A stretch of 46,012 nt of DNA, from contig JAEETP010000009.1 of NCBI GenBank assembly GCA_016290415.1, forward strand, positions 1 to 46,012, given 5' to 3'. The position numbers were made by a program, and so were the translations under genes. Positions 35,284 through 43,465 of this stretch are shown piece by piece. The notes below the pieces were generated by a model. It made no database searches. It was not told the DNA's origin and saw only the letters and a program-made list of their open reading frames with translations. Numbering within the stretch: position 1 is the stretch's first letter; each line of letters starts with the position of its first letter. This DNA is from Bacteroidales bacterium. Lineage in GTDB: Bacteria; Bacteroidota; Bacteroidia; Bacteroidales; UBA932.

Positions 35284-36108
35284 TTATTTCCCCTGCCAGA
35301 GCTGGAGCTTACCCTCCAGCTTTTCTTTTTCTTCTTTCAACTTGGCGCGGGTGTCGGCATCGGTTGCAGGGTCTGCAATCAACTTGTCATAGATGGATAT
35401 GGCGCGTCTGGCAGCCACCGCAGCGGAATATGCGCTGCCGGTATTGTTGCAGAGATTTGCCTTATTATTAAGCATATTGGCATATTCGCGGGACTCCTCA
35501 CCATATCTGTTTGACATATACGCCAATATCTCTTCGCAGAGATTCAGGGCCTTGTCGTTGTGCTCGTAATTGACATACGCCAGAAACAGGTCGTTCAGCA
35601 GATTTTCGTAGTGACTGGGAACAGGGCCTCCGTACATCAGGCCCATCTGGACCTTGGCCATCTCGTTTTCAAGCTCTTTGATACAGATTTCTCCATACTC
35701 TTCACGTGAAGACTGTGTGGCTTTGTATGGCAGATATACCTTGGTAATGAAACCGTAGTTTATAAAATCCAGACGGAGGTACTTGGCAATGTCCTCACGA
35801 TGGCTGTCATACATTCCAAAGGCTACTGTGCCGTGACGGAGCAAAATTTCATTTAGCATATATGTCCAGAGCGTGCCCACGCTGTCGGGCAGCGCTTCAT
35901 AGGGGTGTCCCTGCTGCTTTGCACCCAACTCCGCAATGTTCTTCAGGCTGTCCAACTCGTGGCAGCGGATATAAAGCCCTATCCAGTCAACATCGTTGTT
36001 CGGGACAATATCTTCTTTCAGGTCGGACTGATAATACTCTTTTTTCTGATTGTTGCGGCAGCCTGCAATGCACAGCGCCAGCATAATAACGACAACTACT
36101 CTTTTCAT
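35284..36108 (-). CDS. Helical repeat lipoprotein of unknown function
   Basis: A 274-residue protein with a clear lipobox (MKRVVVVIMLALCIAGC). The remainder is rich in amphipathic helices. The C-terminal 110 residues resemble TPR-like hairpins (YENLLNDLFLAYVNYEHNDKALNLCEEILAYMSNRYG, then EYANMLNNKANLCNNTGSAYSAAVAARRAISIYDKLIAD). It is probably a periplasmic scaffold or binding protein. No named family is recognised. Its start codon shares one base with the stop of the HD gene (TAATG), so they are cotranscribed. Confidence 0.78.
   Translation of the reverse strand: MKRVVVVIMLALCIAGCRNNQKKEYYQSDLKEDIVPNNDVDWIGLYIRCHELDSLKNIAELGAKQQGHPYEALPDSVGTLWTYMLNEILLRHGTVAFGMYDSHREDIAKYLRLDFINYGFITKVYLPYKATQSSREEYGEICIKELENEMAKVQMGLMYGGPVPSHYENLLNDLFLAYVNYEHNDKALNLCEEILAYMSNRYGEESREYANMLNNKANLCNNTGSAYSAAVAARRAISIYDKLIADPATDADTRAKLKEEKEKLEGKLQLWQGK
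35300..35330 (+). terminator. Terminator of the YitT-like gene
   Basis: AGCTGGAG and CTCCAGCT arms with a 6-base loop are followed by TTTTCTTTTTCTTC. It lies wholly inside the last codons of the convergent lipoprotein gene. Confidence 0.75.
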
Positions 36109-36722
36109 TATTCTGTCAGTTTTTCATACCAATTGTCAAACATTCTCTCCAGAGCGCCCGGCCGCTCTATCTCAGTGCGGAAGGCCTCCAGACGGCGGGC
36201 GTTCTCCCCTTCGGGGATCCATATCTTGATATAACCGCCGCGGGCATACTTCTGATCGATATGTTCTTTAAAGCGGTTGAACTGCCCTTGCCGGTCATAT
36301 TCTGGATAGTGGCTAAGACCGTACTCTATGGTGCGGCGCACTATAGTGTCGGCGTCAATCTCGCGGTCGGCCTCTGCCACAATGCGGCCGTAGACACTTC
36401 GCGGAGCAGACTTGGCCGAGGCACGGTGATCTTCCACCGCCTGTGCCATAGTCTCTATCTGCTCTTCGCTGAACCACTGCCTAAGGTTCCCGTCTTCGCG
36501 CATCATACGCGCCGAACTCAGGTGATGCAGCTCGCGGCCCTCGCAGATACCCAGGTCGTGATAGGCGGCGATGGCATAGACCATATCCTCGTCTACATCA
36601 AAACCCTTGGCCAAATCGGCACTGCGGCGTATCACCGCCCCGATATGGTCCAGCCTGTGGGCCGAATCATAGTTTTCGTACCGCGGCAGAATCTCTTGCT
36701 CTATGTATTCACGAAGCGACAT
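36108..36722 (-). CDS. HD-domain phosphohydrolase
   Basis: A 204-residue cytoplasmic protein starting at the ATG at 36722. The HD fold is complete: His22/His26 in AHRLDHIGAVI, the HD pair His55-Asp56 in AAYHDLGIC, a further His pair in LHHLSSARMM, and the late EDHRAS and Asp in EADREID. Such enzymes remove phosphate from nucleotides or related small molecules; the substrate is unknown. The C-terminal 50 residues are helical and may be specific to this subgroup. A -7 box (TACATTTG, 36729-36736 on minus) lies so close that transcription may begin at the ATG itself. The lipoprotein gene is downstream in the same unit. Confidence 0.88.
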   Translation of the reverse strand: MSLREYIEQEILPRYENYDSAHRLDHIGAVIRRSADLAKGFDVDEDMVYAIAAYHDLGICEGRELHHLSSARMMREDGNLRQWFSEEQIETMAQAVEDHRASAKSAPRSVYGRIVAEADREIDADTIVRRTIEYGLSHYPEYDRQGQFNRFKEHIDQKYARGGYIKIWIPEGENARRLEAFRTEIERPGALERMFDNWYEKLTE

Positions 36723-36749
36723 ATCGTGCAAATGTACTCAATTGGAAGC

Positions 36750-36781
36750 AAAAAAGAAAGGGCGACCTTTCGGGGCCGCCC
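36750..36781 (-). terminator. dnaK terminator
   Basis: On minus, GGGCGGCC pairs with GGTCGCCC (one G-T pair) around CCGAAA and runs into TTTCTTTTTT. It lies 29 bases after the dnaK stop. Confidence 0.8.
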
Positions 36782-36809
36782 ATTCCGTTATTTGTCGAAG
36801 AAATATCTT

Positions 36810-38792
36810 TTACTTGACTTCCTCGAAGTCTACGTCCTCGGCATTGCCGTTGGCGTCGGAAGAGCCGCCATTGGAAGTGTCAGCGCCGGGGTTTGCACCG
36901 CCGCCGAAACCTGCGTCACCGGGGTTGAAGCCTGCGCCGGGGTTAGCCTGGCCTGCCTGTGCTGCGCGAGCCATATCCTCGCTGGCCGCGTGCCAAGCCT
37001 CTTCAAGAGCCTTGGATGCTGCATCCAGTTTGTCGGTGGATACGCTGCGGCCTGCATCGACCTCATCCTTGGCAATCTTGTGGGCGTCCTTGAGCTGCTG
37101 CAGTGCGCTGTCAATTGCGCCGCGCTTGTCGGCAGGAATCTTGTCGCCGTAGTCCTTGAGGTTCTTCTCGCTCTGGAATACCATAGCGTCGGCTGCGTTG
37201 ATCTTGTCTATGAGTTCCTTCTTTGCCTTGTCGGCGGCCTCGTTGGCCTTTGCCTCGTCCCTCATACGCTTGATTTCGGCATCGGACAGGCCGGAAGAAG
37301 CCTCAATGCGGATCTTCTGCTCTTTGCCGGTAGCTTTATCTTTGGCAGTAACGTTCAGGATACCGTTGGCATCGATATCGAAAGTAACTTCAATCTGAGG
37401 TATGCCGCGCGGTGCGGGAGCGATACCGTCGAGGTTGAAGACTCCGATCTGCTTGTTGTCGCGGGCCATCGGACGCTCGCCCTGCAGCACGTTGATCTGT
37501 ACAGAAGGCTGATTGTCGCTGGCGGTAGAGAACACCTCGCTCTTGCGGGTCGGGATGGTGGTGTTGGCGTCGATAAGCTTGGTCATCACGCCGCCCAGGG
37601 TCTCGATACCAAGACTCAGAGGAGTAACGTCAAGCAGCAGGACATCCTTTACATCGCCGGCAAGCACGCCGCCCTGGATGGAAGCACCCACAGCCACAAC
37701 TTCGTCGGGGTTGACACCCTTGTTGGGAACCTTGCCGAAGAACTTCTCTACGATTGCCTGGATGGCGGGGATACGGGTAGAACCGCCCACCAGCAGGACT
37801 TCGTCTATCTGGCTTGCCTGCAGGCCTGCATCTGCCAAAGCCTTGCGGCACGGCTCGATGGTGGCATTGATAAGACCGTCGCACAACTGCTCGAATTTAG
37901 CACGGCTCAGGTTGGTAACCAGGTGTTTGGGCACACCGTCCACGGGGATGATATAAGGCAGGTTAATCTCTGCGGTGGTCTGGCTTGAAAGCTCTATCTT
38001 GGCCTTCTCGGCAGCCTCTTTAAGACGCTGGAGTGCCATAGGGTCCTTGCGCAGGTCCACGCCGGGGTTATCCTTCATAAATTCCTCTGCCAGCCAGTCG
38101 ATGATCTTGTGGTCGAAGTCATCACCGCCCAGGTGGGTATCACCGTTGGTGGATTTAACTTCAAACACACCGTCGCCAAGCTCCAGGATGGAGATATCGA
38201 AAGTACCGCCGCCGAGGTCGAAGACAGCCACCTTCATATCTTTGTTCTTCTTGTCCAGACCGTATGCCAGAGCGGCAGCGGTGGGCTCGTTTATGATACG
38301 CTTAACGGTAAGACCTGCAATCTCGCCGGCCTCTTTGGTGGCCTGACGCTGACTGTCGCTGAAGTATGCGGGCACTGTGATGACAGCCTCTGTAACGGTC
38401 TGTCCCAGATAGTCCTCTGCAGTCTTTTTCATCTTCTGCAGAATCATTGCAGAAATCTCCTGGGGTGAATAGAGACGGCCGTCAATCTTCACGCGCGGAG
38501 TATCGTTGTCGCCACGCTCCACTGCAAACGGAACGCGGTTGATTTCTGACTGAACCCTAGAGTAGGTCTCACCCATAAATCTCTTGATGGAGTAGATGGT
38601 GCGCTGGGGGTTGGTGATGGCCTGACGTTTTGCAGGGTCACCTACCTTGCGCTCTCCGTTGTCGGTAAAAGCGACAATGGAGGGAGTGGTGCGCTTGCCT
38701 TCACTGTTTATAATGACGGTAGGCTCGTTGCCTTCCATTACGGCAACGCACGAGTTGGTAGTACCAAGGTCAATTCCTATAATTTTTCCCAT
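36810..38792 (-). CDS. dnaK: Hsp70 chaperone DnaK
   Basis: DnaK binds exposed hydrophobic segments of proteins and folds or holds them with DnaJ and GrpE. The 660-residue protein has the ATPase domain ([16 protein letters not shown] at the start, [44 protein letters not shown]). The linker [12 protein letters not shown] follows, then the substrate domain and lid, then a Gly/Ala/Asn-rich tail ending in EEVK. grpE and dnaJ are not beside it; it stands alone between a terminator and the pseudouridine synthase gene. The upstream region holds a 10-base inverted repeat flanking the probable promoter, a candidate heat-shock control element. Confidence 0.98.
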   Translation of the reverse strand: MGKIIGIDLGTTNSCVAVMEGNEPTVIINSEGKRTTPSIVAFTDNGERKVGDPAKRQAITNPQRTIYSIKRFMGETYSRVQSEINRVPFAVERGDNDTPRVKIDGRLYSPQEISAMILQKMKKTAEDYLGQTVTEAVITVPAYFSDSQRQATKEAGEIAGLTVKRIINEPTAAALAYGLDKKNKDMKVAVFDLGGGTFDISILELGDGVFEVKSTNGDTHLGGDDFDHKIIDWLAEEFMKDNPGVDLRKDPMALQRLKEAAEKAKIELSSQTTAEINLPYIIPVDGVPKHLVTNLSRAKFEQLCDGLINATIEPCRKALADAGLQASQIDEVLLVGGSTRIPAIQAIVEKFFGKVPNKGVNPDEVVAVGASIQGGVLAGDVKDVLLLDVTPLSLGIETLGGVMTKLIDANTTIPTRKSEVFSTASDNQPSVQINVLQGERPMARDNKQIGVFNLDGIAPAPRGIPQIEVTFDIDANGILNVTAKDKATGKEQKIRIEASSGLSDAEIKRMRDEAKANEAADKAKKELIDKINAADAMVFQSEKNLKDYGDKIPADKRGAIDSALQQLKDAHKIAKDEVDAGRSVSTDKLDAASKALEEAWHAASEDMARAAQAGQANPGAGFNPGDAGFGGGANPGADTSNGGSSDANGNAEDVDFEEVK

Positions 38793-38818
38793 AGTTGTAA
38801 TATTTTAAATTTTCTATT

Positions 38819-38878
38819 GTCAGTTTTTGAATTCGGCAGTAGAAAATACGAAGATTATGCCAGCGGGAAAAAACTGAC
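38819..38878. promoter_or_regulatory. Inverted repeat around the probable dnaK promoter
   Basis: GTCAGTTTTT (38819-38828) and AAAAACTGAC (38869-38878) are perfect inverted copies 40 bases apart. Between them on minus is a weak -7 box TATTTTCT (38841-38848), with a T-rich -33 region overlapping the outer arm. The arms would lie near -40 and +10. The sequence is not a CIRCE element. Confidence 0.5.
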
Positions 38879-38904
38879 ACAATGGCAGAAAATGTGGCCC
38901 GGAA

Positions 38905-39609
38905 CTACTCCTGGATGAATGGCGGCCAGTCTACCGGCGCCACGACTGTCACCGGCTCCTTGCGCGTGGGATGGGTAAATACGATACTGCGGGCGTGGAG
39001 GTTGATGCCGCCGTCGCGGTTGCTGCGCGGGGCGCCGTACTTCAAATCGCCTTTGATGGGGCATCCGATGCCGGAGAGCTGGCAGCGGATCTGGTGATGG
39101 CGGCCGGTCAGGAGCTCCACCTCAACCAGCGTGTAGCGTTCAAACTGCTTCAGGACCTTGTAGCGCAACCGCGCCTCTTTTGCCGCCGGATTACCGTTGT
39201 TGCAGATATAAGACTTGTTCTGCTTTTCGTTGCGGAGCAGCATATCCTTAAGCACGCCCTCGGCCGGCTGCGGCTTTTCGCAGGTCAGAGCCCAGTAGGT
39301 CTTGTGGATGTCGCCGGTGCGGAAGGCCTCGTTCAGGCGTTCCAGCGCCTTGCTGGTCTTGGCAAACATTGCAATGCCGCTCACGGGACGGTCCAGACGG
39401 TGCGGAACGCCCATAAACACCCGGCCGGGCTTGCCGTCGCGCTGCGCGATGAAGGCCTTGAGAGTGTCGCACAGCGGCTCGTCGCCCGTTTTGTCGCCCT
39501 GCACAATCTCCCCCACCCGCTTGTTTATCACCAGCAGGTGGTTATCCTCGTAAAGTATGCGGGAGGCCAGATCTTCGAAGGCCTCAGCAGGAAGCTGCTC
39601 GTATATCAT
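38905..39609 (-). CDS. RluA-family pseudouridine synthase
   Basis: The enzyme turns specific uridines in rRNA or tRNA into pseudouridine. The 234-residue protein has the family core: ILYEDNHLLVINKRVGEIVQ, then HRLDRPVSG with catalytic Asp73, and a late LLTGRHHQIRCQLSGIGCPIKGDLKYG. There is no S4 domain at the N-terminus, and the length is close to the short RluA/TruC group. The target site cannot be decided from sequence. The gene overlaps nadD by four bases and ends the gmk-nadD run before dnaK. Confidence 0.92.
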   Translation of the reverse strand: MIYEQLPAEAFEDLASRILYEDNHLLVINKRVGEIVQGDKTGDEPLCDTLKAFIAQRDGKPGRVFMGVPHRLDRPVSGIAMFAKTSKALERLNEAFRTGDIHKTYWALTCEKPQPAEGVLKDMLLRNEKQNKSYICNNGNPAAKEARLRYKVLKQFERYTLVEVELLTGRHHQIRCQLSGIGCPIKGDLKYGAPRSNRDGGINLHARSIVFTHPTRKEPVTVVAPVDWPPFIQE

Positions 39610-40118
39610 ATCATCAAATTCTTGTCGGCCGTGCCCTTACGGATCTGGGTAGAAGAGATATTTACCAGCTGGGCATCTTCAAGATACTTGACACCCAGCT
39701 TTTTGCATTTGCGCTTGACATAGAATCCCTTGCGCGGATACACCCAAATCTCGAAATCCTTCACTATGGTTTCCCACTCGCGCCAGCCCTCTATACCGGC
39801 TATATTGTCGGCACCCATCGCAATCACGAAGTCGGTGTCGGGCTCTGCCTGCCGGAGATGCCGGAGGGTATTTATAGTATAATTGGGTTTGGGCAGATTG
39901 AACTCCACGTCGCTGACCAGCACCTCCGGGCAGTGTTTCGCCACCTTCTGCCGCACGGCCGCCAGACGCTCTTCTGCCGTCTGGGCGCCGCCCGGCTTGA
40001 ACGGGCTCACCGGAGAAACCACCATCCGCACCTCGGCAAAGCCTTTCCGGCGGAGATAATTCAGTATGGCCAGATGGCCGGCGTGCATCGGGTTGAAGGT
40101 GCCAAAGTATAGCGCCAC
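39606..40118 (-). CDS. nadD: Nicotinate-nucleotide adenylyltransferase
   Basis: NadD joins AMP to nicotinate mononucleotide in NAD synthesis. The 170-residue protein has the nucleotidyltransferase motif GTFNPMHAGHLAI near its start and ISSTQIRKG near its end, both essential. The start is a GTG at 40118 and it is the only reasonable choice: the same frame meets the gmk stop TGA at 40136-40134 five codons earlier, and the motif begins at residue 6. The 15 bases between the genes are GC-rich. At 170 residues it is slightly shorter than most NadD proteins (about 190-210), but both motifs are intact. Confidence 0.92.
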   Translation of the reverse strand: MALYFGTFNPMHAGHLAILNYLRRKGFAEVRMVVSPVSPFKPGGAQTAEERLAAVRQKVAKHCPEVLVSDVEFNLPKPNYTINTLRHLRQAEPDTDFVIAMGADNIAGIEGWREWETIVKDFEIWVYPRKGFYVKRKCKKLGVKYLEDAQLVNISSTQIRKGTADKNLMI

Positions 40119-40133
40119 CCGGCGGCGACCTCT

Positions 40134-40691
40134 TCAGTACTGGTCCAGAAGGCCATCGGCCTCTTTGAGGCAAACGTCCAGCTTGTCATTTACCAGCACA
40201 TAGTCGAACTTGGGTGCATACTGCATTTCTTCAGCAGCCTTGGCCACCCGCTCTTCTATGGCCTCCGGAGTGTCGGTGCCGCGCTTTATCAGGCGGTCGC
40301 GAAGGACCTCCACGCTAGGCGCCTGGATGAACACAGAAAGTGCGTCGTCTCCAAATATCTTCTTGAGATTTACGCCACCCTTGACATCCACGTCAAAGGC
40401 TATGATGTGCCCCTTGGACCAGATGCGCTCCAACTCGCTCTTCAGAGTGCCATAATAACGGCCCACGTAGACCTGCTCGTATTCCACGAATTCGTCGTTG
40501 GCAATGCGGCGCTCAAACTCTTCGTTGGTGAGGAAATAATACTCCACGCCGTCTTTCTCGCTTCCGCGCGGCGGACGCGATGTGGCTGATATAGAGAGCT
40601 CGAGTATTGGACATTTGGCAAGCAGGTGATTCACCACTGTGCTCTTGCCGCTGCCCGAGGGGGCAGAAAAAATTATTACTTTCCGTTGCAT
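40134..40691 (-). CDS. gmk: Guanylate kinase
   Basis: Guanylate kinase phosphorylates GMP to GDP. The 185-residue protein has the P-loop APSGSGKST (10-18), the GMP-binding segment SISATSRPPRGSEKDGVEYYFLT, and DVDVKGGVNLKKIF. The C-terminal helix region is normal. It begins the gmk-nadD-rluA-type run on minus and is divergent from the aldolase gene, with about 80 bases between the start codons. Confidence 0.96.
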   Translation of the reverse strand: MQRKVIIFSAPSGSGKSTVVNHLLAKCPILELSISATSRPPRGSEKDGVEYYFLTNEEFERRIANDEFVEYEQVYVGRYYGTLKSELERIWSKGHIIAFDVDVKGGVNLKKIFGDDALSVFIQAPSVEVLRDRLIKRGTDTPEAIEERVAKAAEEMQYAPKFDYVLVNDKLDVCLKEADGLLDQY

Positions 40692-40714
40692 AAGGCAAAA
40701 TTAACTTTTTTGTA

Positions 40715-40722
40715 TAAATTTG
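40715..40722 (+). promoter_or_regulatory. -7 element of the aldolase gene
   Basis: TAAATTTG matches TAnnTTTG and gives a start near 40729, about 42 bases before the ATG. A good -33 box at the right distance is not visible. The leader is A-rich (AAACAAAATAATT), as is usual before strongly expressed Bacteroidetes genes. Confidence 0.6.
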
Positions 40723-40770
40723 CGTGCCTCAAAAAGACAATTATCTAAGTTAAACAAAATAATTCAAACT

Positions 40771-41772
40771 ATGGTTTCTTACAAAGAATTGGGTCTTGTG
40801 AACACCCGTGAGATGTTTGCCAAGGCTATCGACGGCGGATATGCTATCCCCGCTTTCAATTTTAACAATATGGAGCAGCTGCAGGCCATCATTATGGCAG
40901 CCGCAGAGACCAAGAGCCCCGTTATCCTCCAGGTGAGCAAGGGTGCGCGCGCATACGCAAACCAGACTCTGCTCCGCTATATGGCTCAGGGTGCTGTGGA
41001 ATATGCAAAGGAACTCGGTTGGGAAAAGCCCCAGATCTGCCTTCACCTCGATCACGGTGACAGCTTTGAGACTTGCAAGAGCTGCGTAGATTTCGGTTTC
41101 TCTTCTGTAATGATAGACGGTTCTTCTCTCCCTTACGACGAGAACGTGGCTCTCACCAAGAAGGTGGTTGAATACGCTCATCAGTTCGACGTAACCGTAG
41201 AGGCCGAGCTCGGCGTTCTGGCAGGTGTAGAAGATGAGGTTTCTGCAGAGGAATCCCACTATACCAAGCCCGAAGAGGTTATCGACTTTGTAAGCAAGAC
41301 CGGTTGCGACTCTCTCGCAATCTCTATCGGTACCAGCCACGGTGCATACAAGTTCAAACCCGAGCAGTGCACCGTAGATCCCGCTACCGGCCGTCTGGTT
41401 CCCCCGCCGCTGGCATTTGACGTGCTCGCAGAGGTAGAGAAGAAACTCCCCGGCTTCCCCATCGTGCTCCACGGTTCTTCTTCAGTTCCCCAGGACGAGG
41501 TTGACACCATCAACGCACACGGCGGCAAGCTTCAGGCAGCTGTCGGCATCCCCGAGGAGCAGCTCCGCAAAGCAGCCAAGAGCGCAGTTTGCAAGATCAA
41601 TATCGACTCCGACTCCCGTCTGGCTATGACCGCAGCAATTCGCCGCGTATTCGACGAGAAGCCCGCTGAGTTTGACCCTCGCAAATATCTTGGTCCCGCC
41701 CGCGACAATATGAAGAAGCTTTACATCCACAAGATTGTGAATGTGCTTGGCAGCGACGGCAAGGCTGAGTAA
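40771..41772 (+). CDS. fbaA: Class II fructose-bisphosphate aldolase
   Basis: The zinc aldolase of glycolysis and gluconeogenesis splits fructose 1,6-bisphosphate. The ATG at 40771 is used (MVSYKELGLVNTREMF); the open frame starts upstream but inside the promoter. The 333-residue protein has HLDHGD (92-97) with the catalytic Asp and a zinc His, VEAELGVLAG with a zinc Glu, GTSHGAYK with another zinc His, and LHGSSSVP. Codons differ from the neighbours, with many C-ending optimal forms and frequent TCT for Ser, suggesting strong expression. A strong terminator follows. The aldolase acts on fructose or tagatose bisphosphates in the wider family; the fructose form is the likely one here. Confidence 0.95.
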   Translation: MVSYKELGLVNTREMFAKAIDGGYAIPAFNFNNMEQLQAIIMAAAETKSPVILQVSKGARAYANQTLLRYMAQGAVEYAKELGWEKPQICLHLDHGDSFETCKSCVDFGFSSVMIDGSSLPYDENVALTKKVVEYAHQFDVTVEAELGVLAGVEDEVSAEESHYTKPEEVIDFVSKTGCDSLAISIGTSHGAYKFKPEQCTVDPATGRLVPPPLAFDVLAEVEKKLPGFPIVLHGSSSVPQDEVDTINAHGGKLQAAVGIPEEQLRKAAKSAVCKINIDSDSRLAMTAAIRRVFDEKPAEFDPRKYLGPARDNMKKLYIHKIVNVLGSDGKAE

Positions 41773-41790
41773 GCGAAACGCTCAATAGCT

Positions 41791-41823
41791 AAAAAAGACC
41801 TCTCATTTCGGGAGGTCTTTTTT
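41791..41823. terminator. Aldolase terminator (works in both directions)
   Basis: AAAAAAGACCTC and GAGGTCTTTTTT are perfect 12-base arms around a 9-base loop. T tracts exist on both strands, so it could also stop transcripts coming from the FKBP side. Confidence 0.9.
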
Positions 41824-41857
41824 GTTGCCCTTTGCGTTTAGCCAAAGGTGTAAATAG

Positions 41858-41960
41858 CAGCACTTCGCTGTGCTACGAAAAAGCTTCGCTCCGGGCCAGG
41901 GAGAACATAGAACCCCTGTTCCCTACGCAAAGCTTTTTCTTCGCATGGCGCGAAGTGCTG
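41858..41960. repeat. 103-bp interrupted inverted repeat between convergent genes
   Basis: Three nested arm pairs can be seen. CAGCACTTCGC (41858-41868) pairs with GCGAAGTGCTG (41950-41960). GAAAAAGCTT (41877-41886) pairs with AAGCTTTTTC (41930-41939). AGGGAGAACA pairs with TGTTCCCT, with one bulge, near 41899-41923. Together they would make one long hairpin with internal loops. It lies between the aldolase terminator and the stop codon of the FKBP gene and contains no gene. It may be a small mobile palindromic element, a long terminator or a structured RNA. Confidence 0.6.
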
Positions 41961-43001
41961 TTATTCTTTAGGACGAACCTTGATGTAGAAACACATAGGA
42001 GAATAGGCGGGATAGCCGTCGGCCGATGCGGAACCGTAGGCCAGAGGCGACCAGAAAAACGCGATAGCCTCTTCGCCATACCTCATCCGGCCCACAGCCA
42101 TTGCAAAACCGTTTATGACGCCGCTCACATAACTCCTCTGACCGCTGTCACTCAAATTATAACCGTTCTTCTGATATGTGACGGAAAGCGGCTCGTAAGT
42201 CTTGCTCAACTGATACAGACCGTATACCTTGGCGGAATCCTGAATATTGGTGTCAAAGCAAAAGCCGTCCAGCAGCTTGCCGATATAATCTACCTTGACG
42301 CTGGCACCGGGAACTATAGAGTCCCTGTCAGAAGGATTCTCTTTGAGCTTGACCATATAGAAACCCTTTTCCAGGGAATCCACGCCAGAATAATTCTTAT
42401 TGGAATAAGCCTCCAGATTGTCTATCTGATATTTGTAGATATCGTCTATCACCTTCACAACCTTCAGGTCATATATATAATTCTCGCTGAGGGCCGGCTT
42501 GGTGCCGTCGTTGCCGCGGGACTTATAATACTTTTTCAGATCCTTGGGATAGTCGTATGTGGTGGCCTCGGGAGGAAGTATAAACTTGACGGAGCCGCCT
42601 TCGTTCAGAGATTTCACAAGCTTCTCCATAGGAGTATAAAGCTTGTAGTTGCCCATCTGAATCAATTCGGGGGAGTAATACTTGGTATTGCTGTAAGTGC
42701 CCATTATCCTGGCGGCCTCTTCTGTGGTGTACTTGGTATAGTTGCCGTCCAAATCGCGGGTGACATAGTCCACAAGGCAATATGAGGTATCGCCTATCTT
42801 CACGCCCTTGCCCACTTCCTTCTCCAGTATATACAAGCCGTTCTCGTCAGCTTCCAGCTCCTTGCCAAGATTGATTCTCATCCAGGCGTCACGCACCCTT
42901 TTCTGCGACACCAGCGAGTCTTCGGTCTCGTACTTGGCGCAGCAAACTGCCAGAGAGGCTATGGCCACAGCCGCAAGGACTATTTTAAAACACTTATGCA
43001 T
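41961..43001 (-). CDS. FKBP-type peptidyl-prolyl isomerase lipoprotein, two domains
   Basis: A 346-residue lipoprotein (signal ending LAVCC). It appears to hold two FKBP-like halves. The first (about 50-185) is divergent, with DTSYCLVDYVTRDLDG and a long insert. The second (about 205-345) has GFYMVKLKE, VPGASVKVDYIGKLLDGFCFDTN and VINGFAMAVGRMRYGEEAIAFFWSPLAYG, which follow the strand-helix-strand order of FKBP. Active-site aromatic residues are only partly kept, so isomerase activity is uncertain. It probably assists folding of envelope proteins in the periplasm. Its start shares one base region with the stop of the second FKBP gene upstream, so they are coupled. Confidence 0.85.
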   Translation of the reverse strand: MHKCFKIVLAAVAIASLAVCCAKYETEDSLVSQKRVRDAWMRINLGKELEADENGLYILEKEVGKGVKIGDTSYCLVDYVTRDLDGNYTKYTTEEAARIMGTYSNTKYYSPELIQMGNYKLYTPMEKLVKSLNEGGSVKFILPPEATTYDYPKDLKKYYKSRGNDGTKPALSENYIYDLKVVKVIDDIYKYQIDNLEAYSNKNYSGVDSLEKGFYMVKLKENPSDRDSIVPGASVKVDYIGKLLDGFCFDTNIQDSAKVYGLYQLSKTYEPLSVTYQKNGYNLSDSGQRSYVSGVINGFAMAVGRMRYGEEAIAFFWSPLAYGSASADGYPAYSPMCFYIKVRPKE

Positions 43002-43465
43002 TATTCACGGATTATTTCGTTCATATATACTTCAAAGACCAGCGCCTGGTCCTTCCCTATGCCGGCCACGGGTTTGTCATAGCCGTACTTGCAGGAAAAG
43101 ACTATATACGACTTCTCGCCAGGGCACATACCGGTGATGCCGTATTTCAGACCCTTTATCATTTGGCAGTCTCCCAGACGCCCCTGGAAAGAGCCGCGGG
43201 AAAAGGGATTGCCTATGCTGGAAGAGAATGTATAGCCAATATAGTCGAAGTCCACCAGATCTCCCTTGGAGGCAAAGATGGTGCTGTCCCCCGCCTCAAG
43301 CACTATGCGGTTGACACCCTCGTTGGGCACGACGGTAGATTCGGCATATTTGGATTTGATGAAACTGTCTATCTTCTCTTCCTGCGAAATGGCAGTATTG
43401 GCCAGAGGGTCCTCGCAGCCAAACAGAAGCGCCAGCATCGGCAATATGTACAGCAGCCTTCTCAC
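43001..43465 (-). CDS. FKBP-type peptidyl-prolyl isomerase lipoprotein, single domain
   Basis: A 154-residue lipoprotein with lipobox LLFGC. One FKBP-like domain follows (about 45-150): ASKGDLVDFDYIGYTFSSSIGNPFSRGSFQG, then MIKGLKYGITGMCPGEKSYIVFSCKYGYDKP and a closing strand ALVFEVYMNEI. The GL-x-GM-x-PGEK-like block is the best family mark. It lies between the NrnA-type gene and the two-domain FKBP gene, with single-base overlaps on both sides, so the three are translated from one message. The family resembles the small FKBP lipoproteins found with gliding or secretion genes in Bacteroidetes, but no such genes are close. Confidence 0.85.
   Translation of the reverse strand: MRRLLYILPMLALLFGCEDPLANTAISQEEKIDSFIKSKYAESTVVPNEGVNRIVLEAGDSTIFASKGDLVDFDYIGYTFSSSIGNPFSRGSFQGRLGDCQMIKGLKYGITGMCPGEKSYIVFSCKYGYDKPVAGIGKDQALVFEVYMNEIIRE

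Noticed and set aside
36261-37988. 575-residue plus-strand frame
   Set aside because: Antisense to dnaK and the HD gene; a low-complexity translation with no domain.
38793-38904. CIRCE element before dnaK
   Set aside because: No TTAGCACTC-N9-GAGTGCTAA sequence; the inverted repeat present is different in sequence and spacing.
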